The notes under the pieces are model-generated. The model was not told the origin of the DNA and did not search any database. It saw only the letters and a list, made by a program, of their open reading frames with translations. A DNA stretch of 64,000 nucleotides from Rotaria sp. Silwood1. Its lineage: Eukaryota; Rotifera; Eurotatoria; Philodinida; Philodinidae. The first letter of the stretch is position 1, and each line of letters opens with the position of its first letter. The stretch spans positions 316,335 to 380,334 of the forward strand of contig CAJNOP010000093.1 in the NCBI GenBank assembly GCA_905250075.1, in the 5' to 3' direction. Position numbers and translations under genes: made by a program. Below are positions 62,535 to 64,000 of this stretch, piece by piece.

Positions 62535-64000
62535 TATATTCTAGTTATTTCTTGTTATTGGCCGTTAAAAAACAACTATCATATATATATGTGAAAAACA
62601 TCATCTGATTTTAAAGTGCAATAACTAGATAAGTGACGAAAAAAAAAATTACTGTCAGTGGAAGCAAACTTACGAATGATATTAAGAAAAAGAAAACAGC
62701 GTAAATAACTATTCCTTTTTTTAAAAATACATATAGTCATTGACTATGAGTCATTCTTCGTTTGTATTGTTCGTACATCTTGTCATTGATGTAAGAAAAC
62801 CAATTGATATTATGTAATGTTAAAAATAATCATGTATGTGAGCAACAATGTAGAGGAAGGATAAAAAGAAACTAATGAAACGATAATCATTACAGTTGTT
62901 TTCGTTTGACATTTTTAGATAAAATTATTCTTAGGTAATATTGTTTTAATGGAAAGAAGACTTTATACTTTTTTTTAACTTTTTCGTTTTATGTAATGTT
63001 GCAAATTGACACAATGTAGGTTCATCGATAGAGGACATCCAGAATACAGGAGACAGACAGAAAATATTCAACGAAAACAGAACAAAGAGAGAAGAGAAAT
63101 AAGATGTATTTGTACGTTCGCACACTTATTACGATATTTTACGAAACTTTCACGTTAAATTGGCTTTGAGCAGTATTTTCAAAAGAATAACTTCTCAGAA
63201 TTCTATGACGTATCATCGAAGAGAAAATCATATATATATATAAATTTCATCAGTCGTTGAATACGAAAGAGAACAGTGCACTTGATTAAATAGATTGTTT
63301 CTAGAAAAATGTAAAAACCGGACTTCCCTTATGGGATGATTCCATAGACAATAATAAACTAATTGATTTGTACTTTGAGTATCAATAGGTTACAGATATG
63401 TACTTTTATCACGATAAAAAAAACAATGCAATTTATTCGACTAAATAAATTTCAACTGACTTTATGACAGCCAACGAACTGGTTTCATTGAAGAATGCTA
63501 CAGATAAAATAATTCAGAAGATTTTAAGAATGAGAATATCTCTTTTTAATTTTGAAAACTAATGATTTGGTTATCTTATCTGCTTTGTTAAAATAAAGTA
63601 AGTAGGAATAAATGATATTTAAAAGCTTGTTCTTTTTACAACAAACATTTGATACATTGAATAAAATCAAGTCGGTTGTGCCATGAACTCTTGTCTAGTT
63701 AATCAACAATTATTAATTAATGTATTAACATGGCGATTAATGACGAGTGCATGTTTCAGACTGGCAATATATTCTGTTTCATTTTTAGTTCACCTTTAAA
63801 AGATGAGCTTTTCCGCTCGTGCTATCTTATATCAACATTCATTATAAGAGTCATACTATGTTGGTTGGAGTCTGTTGATATAACTTAATATCCATAGTTT
63901 ATTCGTTGTAAATGAAGTTAATAAGGATCTATAACCATTGTTATTTAAGGATAAATATCTACCGATGAGTGATCCATACGTACAAAATTTTCATCTATAT
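62535..64000. other. non-coding end of the window
   Basis: No frames, repeats or exon-like segments could be supported. A short (TA)n run lies at about 62581-62590 and another near 63231. The promoter of the secreted-protein gene should lie just above 62534. Confidence 0.4.

Overview
The window looks like nuclear DNA from a small-genome, AT-rich invertebrate. Genes are compact, split by many short (about 50-70 nt) GT-AG introns, and carry animal orthologues: DIS3L2, HTATIP2, ILVBL, BCKDK, DDX19/Dbp5, a Shisa-like membrane protein and an amidated-neuropeptide precursor. A family of F-box proteins whose N-terminus and IYSYP motif I know from bdelloid rotifers makes a bdelloid (Rotaria/Adineta-like) the best guess. 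This is an inference from gene style; no species marker was seen. All exon models were built by hand from splice signals, reading-frame phase and family knowledge. A 100-base run of N lies at 25491-25590.

Layout. 1-8.6 kb: end of an unidentified minus-strand gene, then DIS3L2 (-) and HTATIP2 (+) diverging from a 0.6 kb spacer. 8.6-13.6 kb: gene-free, with two foldback or TIR elements and a clear hAT-type MITE with an 8-bp target duplication. 13.6-20.4 kb: ILVBL (+) and an unknown 407-aa gene (-) converging 92 bp apart. 20.4-29.7 kb: repeat-rich and degenerate; a GC-richer block holds a roughly 162-bp tandem repeat, followed by an F-box gene cut by an insertion and two further F-box relics. 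29.7-32.5 kb: an intronless 896-aa protein joining a degenerate J-domain, ankyrin repeats and an apparent ADP-ribosyltransferase-like C-terminus. 33-39.1 kb: Shisa-like gene (-), a candidate FGNTRYamide neuropeptide precursor (-) and an AIG1/GIMAP-like GTPase (+). 39.1-47.7 kb: gene-poor, with a large foldback element and a 1572-bp hAT-type element whose ends are (TGGGA)n-rich. 47.7-59.1 kb: BCKDK (-) diverging from two tandem DDX19-like helicases (+), the second with a long Phe-spaced, low-complexity extension. 59.2-64 kb: two minus-strand genes of unknown function, one secreted, then non-coding DNA.

The recognisable genes are unrelated housekeeping and signalling functions (3'-5' RNA decay, fatty-acyl/TPP metabolism, branched-chain amino-acid control, mRNA export). 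They do not form one pathway. The most novel material is the J-domain/ankyrin/ART fusion, the neuropeptide precursor, the nucleoporin-like extension on a helicase paralogue, and a cluster of small non-autonomous transposons that also sit inside the unusually long introns.
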